From positions 62,001-126,000 of the forward strand of contig CAIYTH010000002.1 in assembly GCA_903929135.1 (NCBI GenBank): a stretch of DNA of 64,000 bases, in the 5' to 3' direction. A program made the position numbers and the translations under genes. The notes beneath the pieces are model-generated. The model did no database searches, was not told the DNA's origin, and worked only from the letters and a program-made list of their open reading frames with translations. Positions within the stretch are counted from its first letter, which is position 1; every line of letters begins with the position of its first letter. Of the stretch, positions 50,721-62,029 are shown one piece after another. This DNA is from an uncultured Chlorobiales bacterium (GTDB taxonomy: Bacteria; Bacteroidota; Chlorobiia; Chlorobiales; Chlorobiaceae).

Positions 50721-52001
50721 ATGAACAAACACAGTTTCGATACGATCGAGTCAGCCATTGAGGACATCAGGAACGGCAAGCTGGTTATCGTCGTGGACGA
50801 CGAGGACCGCGAGGACGAGGGCGATTTTATCGCCGCCGCCGAGCACGCAACTTCCGAAATGGTGAACTTCATCACCAAGGAGGCCAGGGGACTGCTCTGC
50901 GTAGCCGTCACCATGCAGCGCGCAAGGGAACTGCAGCTCGAACCTATGGTCCAGCGCAACACCTCCCAGCACGAGACCAATTTCACCGTATCCATCGACG
51001 CCATCGCCGAAGGGGTTACGACCGGCATTTCTGCCTATGACCGCTACATGACGCTCAAGATGATCGCGGACCCGTCATGCACGGCCGACGACTTCTCACG
51101 TCCCGGGCACATCTTCCCGCTCAGGTCCATGGACGGAGGCGTACTCAGGAGGGTCGGCCACACCGAGGCCGCCGTCGACCTTGCCAGGCTCGCCGGATGC
51201 CAGCCAGCAGGACTTCTCTGCGAGATCCTGCACGACGACGGCAGCATGGCGCGGTTGCCCGAACTGTTCAAGCTGAAGGAAAAGCTCGGCCTCAAGCTGA
51301 TAACCATCAAGGACCTGGTGGCGTACCGCATGCAGCAGAGCAAGCTGGTGCACCGTGCAGTTGAGTCGAAGCTGCCCACGGCTTACGGCGAGTTCCGTCT
51401 GATCGCCTACGAATCGTTCATCGACCAGCAGAACCACATGGCGTTCGTCAAGGGCGACGTCGACGACGGCGAGCCGGTGCTGGTCAGGGTGCATTCGCAG
51501 TGCGCCACCGGCGACACCTTCGGATCGCTGCGCTGCGACTGCGGCAACCAGCTCGCCACGGCCCTCGGCATGATCGAAAAGGAGGGGCGCGGCGTGCTCG
51601 TCTACCTGATGCAGGAAGGACGCGGCATCGGCCTCATCAACAAGCTCAAGGCATACAACCTCCAGGACGAAGGGTTCGACACCGTCGAAGCCAACGAAAA
51701 GCTCGGCTTCAAGGCCGACCTCCGGGACTACGGCATCGGCGCCCAGATCCTGCAGGACCTCGGAGTCAGGAAGATGCGGCTCCTTACCAACAACCCAAAG
51801 AAGGTGGTCGGGCTCGAGGGCTACGGCCTCGAAATCGTCGAGCGCATGCCTCTGGAAATCGCGCCGAACGAGGTGAACCGCCAGTACCTGCAGACCAAGC
51901 GCGACAAGCTCGGCCACATCATCGAATCGGTCACCGGCAACGATCGCCTCCTGTTCGAGCAGCTTGCCGAAGAGCAGTTGAAACAGTCTAAAAAACCGTA
52001 A
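50721..52001 (+). CDS. ribBA: bifunctional 3,4-dihydroxy-2-butanone 4-phosphate synthase / GTP cyclohydrolase II
   Basis: The two entry reactions of riboflavin synthesis on one chain of 426 residues. The start is ATG 50721 ([19 protein letters not shown]). The RibB half has [16 protein letters not shown] and [15 protein letters not shown]. The RibA half has the zinc cysteines in [33 protein letters not shown] and [16 protein letters not shown]. Both halves look catalytically complete. glyA follows 23 bases later, in the same direction, with GGGAGAAGGA before its ATG, so the two are likely co-transcribed. Confidence 0.97.
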   Translation: MNKHSFDTIESAIEDIRNGKLVIVVDDEDREDEGDFIAAAEHATSEMVNFITKEARGLLCVAVTMQRARELQLEPMVQRNTSQHETNFTVSIDAIAEGVTTGISAYDRYMTLKMIADPSCTADDFSRPGHIFPLRSMDGGVLRRVGHTEAAVDLARLAGCQPAGLLCEILHDDGSMARLPELFKLKEKLGLKLITIKDLVAYRMQQSKLVHRAVESKLPTAYGEFRLIAYESFIDQQNHMAFVKGDVDDGEPVLVRVHSQCATGDTFGSLRCDCGNQLATALGMIEKEGRGVLVYLMQEGRGIGLINKLKAYNLQDEGFDTVEANEKLGFKADLRDYGIGAQILQDLGVRKMRLLTNNPKKVVGLEGYGLEIVERMPLEIAPNEVNRQYLQTKRDKLGHIIESVTGNDRLLFEQLAEEQLKQSKKP

Positions 52002-52024
52002 AACCTCCCTCGGGAGAAGGAACC

Positions 52025-53350
52025 ATGATGAAGCACGATATTCTGAAAATGCAGGACCGCGAGGTCTTCGACTCGATTGCCGGCGAAGTCAGGCGCCAGA
52101 CCGAGACCCTCGAGCTGATCGCTTCGGAAAACTTCACCAGCAGGGCCGTCATGGAAGCCTGCGGCTCGGTGATGACCAACAAGTACGCCGAGGGCTATCC
52201 CGGCAAGCGGTATTACGGCGGCTGCGAGTACGTCGACGTGGCCGAGAACCTCGCCCGCGACCGCGCAAAAAAGCTTTTCGGCTGCGAGTATGTCAACGTC
52301 CAGCCGCATTCGGGCTCCAGCGCCAATATGGCCGTGCTCTTCGCCGTGCTCAAGCCGGGCGACACCATCATGGGCCTCGACCTCTCACACGGAGGCCATC
52401 TCACCCACGGCAGCTCGGTCAACTTCTCCGGACAGATGTTCGACGCCCACTCCTACGGTGTTGACCGCGAAACGGGCATCATCGACATGAACAAGGTCGA
52501 GGAGCTGGCCCTGCAGGTCCGTCCGAAACTGATCATCGCCGGCGCCAGCGCATACTCCCAGGGCTTCGACCTGAAGGCCTTCAGGCAGATCGCCGACAAG
52601 GTCGGCGCGCTCCTCATGGCCGACGTCGCACATCCGGCGGGCCTCATGGCCGCAGGCGTCCTGCCGAACCCCATGGAGCACTGCCACTTCGTGACCACCA
52701 CCACGCACAAGACCCTTCGCGGTCCCCGCGGCGGCATGATCATGATGGGCAAGGACTTCGAGAACCCGATGGGCATCACGCTCAAGACCAAGACCGGATC
52801 ACGCGTGAAGATGATGTCCGAGGTGCTCGACGCCGAGGTCATGCCCGGCATCCAGGGCGGTCCGCTCATGCACATCATCGCCGGCAAGGCGGTCGCCTTC
52901 GGCGAAGCGTTGCAGCCCTCGTTCAAGGTCTACGCCCAGCAGGTCAAGGACAACGCCGCAGCAATGGCAGCCAAATTCATCGAACTGGACTACCACATCG
53001 TCAGCGGCGGCACGAAGAACCACCTCATGCTGCTCGACCTCCGAAACAAGGATGTCAACGGCAAGATCGCCGAGAACCTGCTGCACGATGCAGGCATCAC
53101 GGTGAACAAGAACATGGTGCCGTTCGACGACAAGTCGCCCTTCGTGACCAGCGGTATCCGCGTCGGTACCCCGGCCATGACCACCAGGGGCATGAAGGTC
53201 GCCGAGAGCGAGCAGGTCGCCGTCTTCATCGACCGCGTCATCTCCGCCGCCAACGATGCCAACGTCGCCGATGTCTGCAGGCAGGTCAGGGCAGAGGTCC
53301 GCGAGCTCTGCCTGAGCTTCCCGCTGGACGGTTACGGCCCGCTCATCTGA
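52025..53350 (+). CDS. glyA: serine hydroxymethyltransferase
   Basis: A PLP enzyme that interconverts serine and glycine with tetrahydrofolate, 441 residues from the ATG at 52025. Key parts are [39 protein letters not shown], and the cofactor lysine in [16 protein letters not shown] near residue 229. The C-terminus [17 protein letters not shown] is family-like. It is followed by a strong terminator shared with the giant-protein operon arriving from the right. A decayed copy of this gene's last third is found at 62.0-62.4 kb. Confidence 0.98.
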   Translation: MMKHDILKMQDREVFDSIAGEVRRQTETLELIASENFTSRAVMEACGSVMTNKYAEGYPGKRYYGGCEYVDVAENLARDRAKKLFGCEYVNVQPHSGSSANMAVLFAVLKPGDTIMGLDLSHGGHLTHGSSVNFSGQMFDAHSYGVDRETGIIDMNKVEELALQVRPKLIIAGASAYSQGFDLKAFRQIADKVGALLMADVAHPAGLMAAGVLPNPMEHCHFVTTTTHKTLRGPRGGMIMMGKDFENPMGITLKTKTGSRVKMMSEVLDAEVMPGIQGGPLMHIIAGKAVAFGEALQPSFKVYAQQVKDNAAAMAAKFIELDYHIVSGGTKNHLMLLDLRNKDVNGKIAENLLHDAGITVNKNMVPFDDKSPFVTSGIRVGTPAMTTRGMKVAESEQVAVFIDRVISAANDANVADVCRQVRAEVRELCLSFPLDGYGPLI

Positions 53351-53372
53351 GGCCATCCGAAATACGTACAGC

Positions 53373-53408
53373 AAAAAGGCCGGTCCCCGAAAGGTGACCG
53401 GCCTTTTT
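53373..53408. terminator. bidirectional terminator between glyA and the giant-protein operon
   Basis: A perfect 13-base stem (AAAAAGGCCGGTC at 53373-53385 with GACCGGCCTTTTT at 53396-53408) and a 10-base loop. It has a T tail in both directions. Confidence 0.92.
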
Positions 53409-53419
53409 CGTTCACACGT

Positions 53420-56400
53420 TCAGGAGTCGGACGGGGGATCGAGCTCCACGACGTCGGAATAGACCATTCGCGGCCATACGGCGGTTTTGCCCACTCCGAC
53501 CACCGCCCTGAGCGAGGTGGCCGAGTTGTTGTCGAGGCCCCGGCCGGGATCGGCGTTCAGGAACTCATACTCCTCGACGACCAGGCGGTAGCGCTGGGCG
53601 TTTCTCACCTGCGGCAGCAGGAGGTAGCCGCTCCAGACCGTGACCGTTTTGGAGACCTGCATCTCGGCAAGCGGTACCCAGGGCTCATCGACGGGCACCC
53701 AGACAGTCGGATCGGTACCCGGCATGCTGACCTCGATACGCACGATGACGCGGTTGGGGCAGACGACGTTGAAGCAGGCCCGCGGCGCCAGGCCGGAGAG
53801 CGAGACCTTCACCCCGAAGGGGTTGGCTGGATCGGGGCTTGTCCACAGGAGCCTGTCGGGCGTTGTCTGGACGCAATCGGCCGTGAAGACGCGGGAGAGC
53901 TCCATGCCTGCGACGGAACACGGCTGGAACCGGGCGAGGGCCAGGCGGACGAACGGGAAGTAGGAGGGGCCCGCGTCGATGGCGATGTCGCTGTACCAGA
54001 GCTTCCTTTCAGCGTCGTAAGCCACCGGATGGCCCGCAGCAGCGACACCCCAGCGCGGTTCACCGGACGGGATGGGCGGATTTTCGTCGAGGAGAAGGTC
54101 GGTGGAACGCGCCACGGCAGCCGGGAAATGGTGTAACGTCGGTGTCTGGTGCACCAGTCCCGAGAGCCATATCGGATCGATGCCCCATCGGGTGACATAA
54201 TTCTGGAGCTTTTCAGGGGGCACCGGCGCGGCAGGGGAAACGAGCGCCTTGCCCTCGCCGGCGTTGTATCCATCGGCCGTGACGATCTGCGGGCCGTGTG
54301 CCACCAGCACGCCGAGCAGTTCCCCTTCGCCTGACGAGAACCACTCTCCGCTCATGTAGACCCTGAGGCATCCGCCTCCCCTGCGGCGGGAAAGGCCATC
54401 CACCCGACGATCCTCCTCCCAGTCGAACGTGGGGATGATATACTCGACCTTCGGGGCGAGCGGGCGCGCCGAGCTGGGCACGTCGAGCACGAAGTCGGCC
54501 GGGCGTTCGAGCGCCTGCGGCGTGGTGAAGCTCATCGCGGGGCTCGAATCGGTCTCGAAGTATTCGCGGAACCTGGATGTGGCCGTTGCCAGGTAGGAGA
54601 TTCGCCGGTGCCTGGTGTCGCCGAGTTCGTGCCGCTCCGACAGGGTGGCGTATTCTGTGTCAAGGTCGGTGACCTCGAACCGGCACGCATCCGCGGAACG
54701 TTGCACGAGGGTAAACCCTTCGTCGGAATCCGGAGCCGGCAACACGTCGTTCCAAGATGCCCTGAAGTCAACCTTGTCGGTGCTCCTGCCGTGGACGTGG
54801 AGGATTCCCGCCAGGGTAAAGAAGGTTTCGGCGGCATTCCGCAGCGGCGAAGGCCCATGCACATACGGGGCGAAAATCGGATGCTGGACCGCATGGATGA
54901 AGGTCAGTTCGCGATAGGGCGTCATCATCCAGTGGCGGCCTTCGACGGCTACCTTCGCGAGCTTGTCAAGCCACGCCGCAGGAGCCGATTCCCGGATCCA
55001 TTGCCAGATGCCCAGCTGGTCGAGCATCCCGGCGCCCGGGAGGCATGAGCTCATAAGCACGGTTATCCGACCGGCCTTCGGCAACCTGACGAGCAGCTTC
55101 CGTTCGGTTTCGAGCCACTCGTACCCGGCATCGCCCTCCTGCAGCTCGACACTGAAGGTGCCCGAATGGGGCCAGGGCCCGGCGCCATCGAATCCGGCGC
55201 GGAAGACGAGCGGGACGTCGGTTCCCGGCAGCCCTACAAACGCAGCGCCACTGGCTGCGGGATCAGGCAGGTAGGGCGCTTCGTCCATCGTTTCGCCGGC
55301 CTTGAGGGTGTCGGGGAGCTGCGCCTTGTCGCGCTTCGCCAGTTCCGTATACCATGACGAAGCTCCGTCCGGTGCAGGGCCGTCGATCATGCCGTGCAGT
55401 TCGGCGAGCTGGACGGTCGCCCGCGGCGCGATGACGACCCGGCTGGTGGTCTCGTCCGTCGGAGTCGTTTCGTTTTCTGCCCAGCTCCGGATGACCAGCC
55501 GGTCGACCGACTCTCCCGGTCGAAGCTCCGTACTGCTCGCCAGGGCCGGCGAAGCAACCGGTTCGAATCGCAGGTAAGGGGCTGGCGAGGTGGCGCCGCT
55601 GTCGTCAATGTCTTCTTTGATGTCGCGGCTGTTGCCGGCGATGTCGACCAGGCGGGCCCGTATCCGGTAATTGCTGCCGTACCGCAGCTTGGGCAGGGAA
55701 CCCCCGGCCACCTTGAAACTGGTGGTCAGGCCGAGGGCATTGGCCACATCGGTCGGTTCGTAGCCGACCGCATCCACCGCACCTGTCGTCGGCTTTTCGA
55801 TGGTCTTCCCGGGGTGAGGCAGCACCATGCTCCAGCCGTCCCAGTGGAAGAGCGCTTCGTGCAGGTAGAGGTCGCTGCCGGCAGCAGGGTCGGTGCTCGA
55901 TACGCCGGCGACGGTGACCGTTCCCTCTTCGGGGTGATCTTTTTCGAAGATGGTGACCGAGGGGTCCGGAGCATAGGTGTAAGTGCCGGTCCGCATGCAG
56001 AGCGAGAACCACTGTTTTTTCGTCTCGTCGTACACGTCGACCCGGTATCCCCGGACGAGGTCCTCGGCGCTGAACCTGATTCCCGGGCTGAATTTGACCT
56101 CGCCACGGAGGTCGAGCGTCGAGAGCTGGCTCTCGTAGCCGCTTCCGTTCTTCAGCTTCTGCACGAACCCGGAGGCGCGGTCGTCCATCAGCACCGACAT
56201 CCCACCGGAGCGAAGCGCGGGCAGTCCGGCGGTCTTCGGCGTGCCGAGCACCGGCGGCTTGTGGATGCCGAGGTCGCCGAGGGTCTGGGTGAAGTTGATC
56301 GCCTTGATGGCCGAGCCGTCGATATCGACCTGGGCCACCGAAAAATCCTTTCCGGACATGTCGAGATGTCCCTTGACGACCAGGCCGCCCGAGGAGTGTG

Positions 56401-57361
56401 CCGAGAAAACCCCTCCCGCAAGGTCGATGTCGTATCCCGTGCCCAGCGCCACTTTAGAATCCGGACCGCCGGAGAGCGGGTTTTCCGGCCACACCCAGAC
56501 GACTTTGTCGGCGACGCCGGCAAGTCCGGGAGGAACCGGTACTTCGAGATCGAAAATCAGCCCGAGCAACCGCTGCAAATCGGGGTAGTCGCCGAGCATG
56601 GCGATGATCTGGTGGAAATCGAGGTCCGGCTTCGCCGGTCGGTTCAGGTAAAACGCTTCGAGCTCGTCGGGGTCCTTGGTCCTGATCTTGGGGGCATGGA
56701 AATACTCGGCCTGCCAGAAGTCCAGGCGGGTCGCTTCCGAATCGCTGATCGATGCAGGATAGTTGCGGGGCACGACCCCGCCTTTGATGAGGGAGTGGAT
56801 CGTTTTTTCACAGCTTGCCCTGGCGCCGAAGTGGCTCAGGTCGAGCGCAGAGAAGTCGGCGATCTTCGCGATGCCCTCCTGGGTGGCAACCATGCTTCCC
56901 CGGCCGTAGAGATTGCCTGGCACCGGGAGTTCCGTCGGCGAGGCGATGGCGACCGCACTATACTGGCGCTTGATGAAATCGAGGATCCTCGAGGCCGGGA
57001 ATGAGCGGACAACCGGGTTGGAGAGATCCTTTACGGTTCGATTCCTCACGACGACCGTCTCCGCTCCCTGGAAAAACTTCTTCCAGAGGTCGGGACGCAG
57101 CAGCTCCTTGGGTGGTTTCAGGTGCGTCACGGTCGGCGTGGCCGTGACGCCCGGAGGATAATTCCCGAAAAGCACGGAGAACGACCAGGGCTTGCCCGCC
57201 CAGTCGACGAAATCGCTGAAGCTGCCGATCGGGGCGCTTCCGCTGTCGGGTGTCAGTCGCGGGGTCGCCCGGACAGAGAGCCTGAGCACCGGGGTGGTAC
57301 CGTCGACGGAAGATTTGCCGATGCCGTTGGGAAGGGCGGTCCAGGTTATGATCTGTTGCAT
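53420..57361 (-). CDS. giant protein of unknown function, downstream gene of a two-gene operon
   Basis: 1,313 residues from the ATG at 57361 (MQQIITWTALPNGIGKSSVD), preceded by GGAG nine bases before. There is no signal peptide or membrane helix, so it is presumably made in the cytoplasm. I recognise no family. It is rich in predicted short strands, Pro, Gly and Trp. Landmarks are GNYPPGVTATPTVTHLKPP early, SNYRIRARLVDIAGNSRDIKED mid-chain (an Ig- or fibronectin-like strand run), LTFIHAVQHPIFAPYV (residues ~830), and repeated Trp/Tyr strands such as VVEYEF-like segments at the end. It ends 12 bases from the terminator shared with glyA. It begins 13 bases after the upstream giant gene ends. 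Confidence 0.85.
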   Translation of the reverse strand: MQQIITWTALPNGIGKSSVDGTTPVLRLSVRATPRLTPDSGSAPIGSFSDFVDWAGKPWSFSVLFGNYPPGVTATPTVTHLKPPKELLRPDLWKKFFQGAETVVVRNRTVKDLSNPVVRSFPASRILDFIKRQYSAVAIASPTELPVPGNLYGRGSMVATQEGIAKIADFSALDLSHFGARASCEKTIHSLIKGGVVPRNYPASISDSEATRLDFWQAEYFHAPKIRTKDPDELEAFYLNRPAKPDLDFHQIIAMLGDYPDLQRLLGLIFDLEVPVPPGLAGVADKVVWVWPENPLSGGPDSKVALGTGYDIDLAGGVFSAHSSGGLVVKGHLDMSGKDFSVAQVDIDGSAIKAINFTQTLGDLGIHKPPVLGTPKTAGLPALRSGGMSVLMDDRASGFVQKLKNGSGYESQLSTLDLRGEVKFSPGIRFSAEDLVRGYRVDVYDETKKQWFSLCMRTGTYTYAPDPSVTIFEKDHPEEGTVTVAGVSSTDPAAGSDLYLHEALFHWDGWSMVLPHPGKTIEKPTTGAVDAVGYEPTDVANALGLTTSFKVAGGSLPKLRYGSNYRIRARLVDIAGNSRDIKEDIDDSGATSPAPYLRFEPVASPALASSTELRPGESVDRLVIRSWAENETTPTDETTSRVVIAPRATVQLAELHGMIDGPAPDGASSWYTELAKRDKAQLPDTLKAGETMDEAPYLPDPAASGAAFVGLPGTDVPLVFRAGFDGAGPWPHSGTFSVELQEGDAGYEWLETERKLLVRLPKAGRITVLMSSCLPGAGMLDQLGIWQWIRESAPAAWLDKLAKVAVEGRHWMMTPYRELTFIHAVQHPIFAPYVHGPSPLRNAAETFFTLAGILHVHGRSTDKVDFRASWNDVLPAPDSDEGFTLVQRSADACRFEVTDLDTEYATLSERHELGDTRHRRISYLATATSRFREYFETDSSPAMSFTTPQALERPADFVLDVPSSARPLAPKVEYIIPTFDWEEDRRVDGLSRRRGGGCLRVYMSGEWFSSGEGELLGVLVAHGPQIVTADGYNAGEGKALVSPAAPVPPEKLQNYVTRWGIDPIWLSGLVHQTPTLHHFPAAVARSTDLLLDENPPIPSGEPRWGVAAAGHPVAYDAERKLWYSDIAIDAGPSYFPFVRLALARFQPCSVAGMELSRVFTADCVQTTPDRLLWTSPDPANPFGVKVSLSGLAPRACFNVVCPNRVIVRIEVSMPGTDPTVWVPVDEPWVPLAEMQVSKTVTVWSGYLLLPQVRNAQRYRLVVEEYEFLNADPGRGLDNNSATSLRAVVGVGKTAVWPRMVYSDVVELDPPSDS

Positions 57362-57374
57362 GGTATGGTTCTCC

Positions 57375-60300
57375 TTATGAGGCAAAGGCTGCTTGGTAGG
57401 TATCCCACTCTTCGAGATTGAAGGCGTCGCCGAGCGTCGGGTCTGACGAGGCGCCCGCGAACTCCCTCCGGACGGTGAGGGTCACGTCGGCGCTGAAGAA
57501 GAGGATTTCGATCTCGACGGTCATGCTCGCCTCGCCCCATGCCTTGTCGTGCTTGAAGTCGTAGGTGAGGCCGAGGTAGAACTCCACGCTCACCGTGATC
57601 AGGCCGAGCACGCAGAGCGATCCGCCGGCACGCACATAACCGGTAAGGTCCGATGCATTGGCGGACATCTTGATGTAGATGCCTGCCATAACGTGGACTC
57701 CGCCGCTTGCCACACCGATGTCGAGAGAGAAATTGCCGCCGAACTCGATCGAGAGTTCGAGCATCTCCACGCCGTCGAGGCCGACGCCGATGGCGAAGAA
57801 ACCGCCGCCGGTGAATAAGGAGACGGAGACCATGAACGGGTTCTGGCGCTCGGAAAGCGCGAAGCGCGCCCTGAAAGGATCGCCGATGAAGGGCAGCGTG
57901 GCCGAAGCGTTCAGCGCGAGGTTCTGCAGGGGCGAAGACGCCTACCTGGATCGACGGGAGCTGGATCCCGTAACCGATCGACAGCCCCTCGGCGGAAATG
58001 TCGATGCTCGGCGGATCGACGAAGCGGTCGAGTCCGAGGTAATCCTCGATGACCGACACGAACGCGAGCGCCCCGACGAATTTTATCTTCCCGATATCGA
58101 CGTTCACCTCGGGCTTGCGGCCCGCTTCCATGCTCATGGAAAACACATTGAAGGGAATCTCGATGACCTTTGCAAGGGTGATGGTGAAATCGACCAGACT
58201 GGCGGTCACGGTTGCGTTGGCGCCCGAAGCGGCGCCGACCGTCACTTCGCAGGTGATTTCTATCCCCCTGCTCGCACCCGATGCGAACGATCCCGCATCA
58301 GCCTTGAGCTGGTCGCTCTTCCAGGTGAAACGTCTTTTCAACTCCCCCTTGTCGGTGACGTCGCTGACCCACTGGGGAATCTTGATGTCGCCGCCGGAAG
58401 CGAACCCGGTAATCTCCTCGAGGATCGAGGCGAGGCTGATTCCGCCGAGTATCTTCGGGGCGTCGCCGCTGAAGAACGCCAGCGGGTTGAAGGTGCCCTT
58501 TCCGAACTCGGCCAGGTCCGTATCGATGCTGCCGTTGTTGCCGCTTCCCACGATGCCGTGGGCGCGAGAGATGCCTCCGGCGAGCATGCTCGGCGTGATC
58601 ATGCCGCCGACCTTGTCGGTCCTGTTGCCTCCGCCGTAGTCGATCGTGACGCCGTCGGTGAACCTGGCGTAGACTTCGCCCTGGCTGTTCGTGCCGCCGA
58701 ACCCGTTGTCGAGGTACCCATTGAAATAGCTGATGCTGCTGGCCTTGTCGGTACCGGCGAACTGCCTCATGGCTGGCGCCACCACGTCCGCAGTGGTCAT
58801 CCTCGGATAAAACGGACGAGCCCATGACTCGCCGCTCTTCTTCAGCCTGAAGAAGCCCACGAAACCGATGGAGCTGGCTTCGAGCGCCTCATCCTTTCCT
58901 CCCTTCGTATCGGCGAAAAAGATACTCTGGCCACCGAACTGGTACTTCCGCCTGCCATCGGGTTTGCCCGGGTCGGCCTGGTCGATGATGACACGATCGA
59001 CGTTCCCGCTGGTGAATGTGATATCGTTGCGCACGAATGCCAGCGGCGCGGAAAACTCGACTACCTTGCCCGCCCTGTCGGTCGCGTTGAGGGAGAACAG
59101 GTAATCCTTATGGTTGACGGTCGGCCAGAATGCCGCCTCGATTTCGGCAGGTGGAATCGGTATCGCTCCGGGATAGGTCTGGTCCAGGAGGGGGGTGACT
59201 TTGGTCAGCACCCGGACGCTCCGGAACGGGATCTCCCGGCCCTGGTGCTCGAAAACGCCGTGTCCGGCCTGGTCAGAAATGTAATCACGCTCGTACTCCT
59301 TGACGACGATGAACGCTCGTTTGCGCAGCCATGCGCCCATGCGCCCGGGCGGGTTCTGGCCGAATTTCCTTTCGGTGATCTCGATGAGCACCGCCTTGTG
59401 CCCGAACGGGTAGAGGTATCCCCGCTTGACCACCTGGACGAACTGGTCGCGCCCCATGGTCGAGCGGTGCAGCCACCGCTCCAGCGTCACCTTCATCTCG
59501 TCGAGCTGCGTCCAGTTGCCGTCGAGGTTCATCCAGGCCCCGAGCGAGGTGAGCATCAGGCGGTTGGCGTCGACCGATTTGAGGGCGCTGTTGGAGACGA
59601 TGAACGCCCTGTCATCCGGTTTCAGCGACTCCGTCCTGGTCAAGTCCGTCTGGACCGGAGGCACGAACGGATCGGGTGAAACCCCCGCAGAGTTGTCGAT
59701 CGACCAGATGGCCCGGACCTGAGGCACATCGGCTGCCGGAGGCGGGCCGGCCAGCCTGGCATGCCAGAGGACTGCCCGTGGTCCCGAAGCCATCACTGTC
59801 GAGACGGCCGTATCCCAGTACCCGTACTGGTCCGGCGAGATCAGCAGGCGGTAAGGCGCCTCGATTGCGGTCGTATCGAGGTCCGGCGCGAAATTGAAGA
59901 CGGCCCCGGTATGCTGGAACGACGGGATGAGCCAGCCATCGGCAAGCCGCGCTTTCTTCAATCCGGCACGGTATGGCTTCACGACCGGCTTCACGGGTTT
60001 GACGGGCATGGGGGTTATGGCGCGGCCGTCGAGGCGCGGCTTCAGAAGGGTGCCCTTCCAGTCGAGCAGCACATCGGCCGCGTAGGGGATGCTCTCCGCT
60101 CCGTCGGGCAGGTCGAAGGCCAGGCGGGAGAGCCCTGCGCTGCGGTAGTTGATGACGCCTGGCGGCACCGAATCCGAGGTTGTCGTCAGGTCTTCGATGA
60201 ACGCCTGCTCCCCGATGCTCTGCGGCGGGAAATAGACCACGATGCGCGGCACGTCGTCCGTCATTCTTGCGAGTTTGCCGGGCCCGGCGCCCCTGAACTC

Positions 60301-61749
60301 GGGTCGCAGTCCCAGGAACTGGAGCCCCAGCACCATCAGGTCACGGGGCCGGACGACCTGCGTGAGGATCCAGTCAGGCAGCACGACATGTGCTTCAGGA
60401 GCATCGCCCGAGACATCGACGACTCCCTCCACGGCCTTGAGCGTGCGACCGACCGGCGCGATGGTGAGGAACATGGTGCTTGCGGCGAGAGGCGGCATGG
60501 GGTCGACCACGAAGTCGCCGAGGCGAGGGGCCGTGGCCAGGAGGGTGAACGGAAGTCCTTGCTGCAGGGGGGTGTTTCCCGAAGGGATCGGACCGAGATA
60601 GAGCAACCCTGGGTTCCCGTCGGCAGGGGGGATGTCGAGCAGCATGAAGCCGGGCTTGCGCGGCACAGGCCCGAGGGCGAGGCTGCATCCGGGCGCGTGC
60701 GCCGTGAGCGGCACAGCGGTCCTCAATGCGACGAGGGTTGCGCCCAGCCGGGTGCCGTCGCCGCGATAGACGGCCAGGTAGACCGGTTTCTGCAGGGGAA
60801 CCGAAAAAGGCAGCATGTAGTCGTTCAGGAGATCCGCTCCCGGCTGGAAAAAGAGTCCCGTCGTCGTGGAACCGACAGCGGTCACTGCGCGCCTGATGCT
60901 GCCGTCGAGCTGCTCGTCGGCTTCGATTGAAAGCCTGAGGAACGCCGGCGCCTGGTGGAAAAATCGCCATCCGGCTGTCTTTTCGGGCCAGAGCGGCACA
61001 TCGAAAGCCTCCTTTTCCGGGATGAAGAGCATCGAGCGGCGGTTGGCCGGATTGGGCAGGAGGCTCGGTATGCCTGGACCGAGCAGTGCCAATGCAAGCA
61101 CCTTCGAGCTGATGGTATCACCCTGCGTGGTGAGGTCGACGAAAGCCTGGCCGCCTCCGAAACTGAAGATCCATGATGGAAAGAATACTGCCCATGTCGC
61201 GCCGGCAAGCCGGAGGTGCATCCCCTCGGTCACGCGGCAGATTTCGTCGTCGAAAAAGACCGGAGCCACCGCCATGGCCTTGCCGTCGAGCCAGTCCGCG
61301 AGATCGACCGCAGCCGCGAATCCGCAGCAGTCGAACTGCAGGTAGAGCTTCGCCTTTCCGCCTGCAATCGTGATCCGCGCGGTGAGGACGGCCGGGATGT
61401 CGAACCCCGGGAAGCGCGCCTCCTTCAGGGTGATCGTCACGTCGTCACCATTCGGGCTGACCTTCACCTCCAGCTTTGAGTTCCCTGCGAATCGGCCGGC
61501 GTTGACACCCCACTGCCCTCCGGCGGCGCTCTTCATGGTTACCCAGCCCGGAGCGTACTCGACGGTAACGCCGCCGATGACAAGCGTCCTGACGAGCGTG
61601 TGCTTGCCTATGGTCCCGATCCTGCCGGCCAGGAACCGCCAGTCAGGTTTGGCCGTGCCGGCTTCCGTGACGAGGGCGCTTCCCGACTGGTCGACCTTGA
61701 GGAAGTCGTTGGACTTCAGAACCGAAAGATTGAAAGGTAAAGGATTCAT
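57375..61749 (-). CDS. giant protein of unknown function, upstream gene, frameshifted near its 3' end
   Basis: About 1,457 residues if one frameshift is corrected. Reading from 61749 (MNPLPFNLSVLKSNDFLKVD) the protein is coherent to IQVGVFA at about 57930. It then turns into Arg-rich noise that runs to 57346. In the other frame the sequence continues sensibly as LQNLALNASATLPFIGDPF and on to TAA at 57375. The switch is one extra G in the run 57929-57932. There is no signal peptide. Near the C-terminus are amphipathic strands such as GFFAIGVGLDGVEMLELSI and SVEFYLGLTYDFKHDKAWG, which alternate as in large beta-sheet proteins. No family is recognised. It could be a pseudogene, a base-call error or recoding. 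Confidence 0.8.
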
Positions 61750-61999
61750 GGCGGTATCCTGATTGGGCTCTGGCCTGACGCCTGCTTGCAGTCGCGCACC
61801 TGCCGTTTCCGGCAGGGAGGCTGGTGGCTGGCATGGCTGAATTCCGTTCGTATTCCGTGGTTAGAGAAACCGTGATGTACAGGGAAACCAGATCAAAGAG
61901 AACGGTGATGAGTCAGAAAGCAAGTGTGCTTTCAAAGGTTCCGGAGAAGCGAAGGGATCGCCGGAGAGATCACGAAGGAGAGAAAGTTATGACATCCTA

Positions 62000-62028
62000 T
62001 AGATAGCAGAAATACTCTACACTTTCAA
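62000..62028 (-). promoter_or_regulatory. candidate promoter of the giant-protein operon
   Basis: On the minus strand TTGAAA (62023-62028), a 17-base spacer, then TATCTA (62000-62005). This is a fair sigma-70 match. It would leave a leader of about 245 bases before the start at 61749, and I see no gene or RNA motif in that leader. Confidence 0.35.
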
Positions 62029-62029
62029 G

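Noticed and set aside
57346-57928. Literal C-terminus of the 1,467-codon open frame
   Set aside because: The last ~190 codons are Arg-rich shadow sequence. The coherent continuation is in the other frame, ending at 57375.
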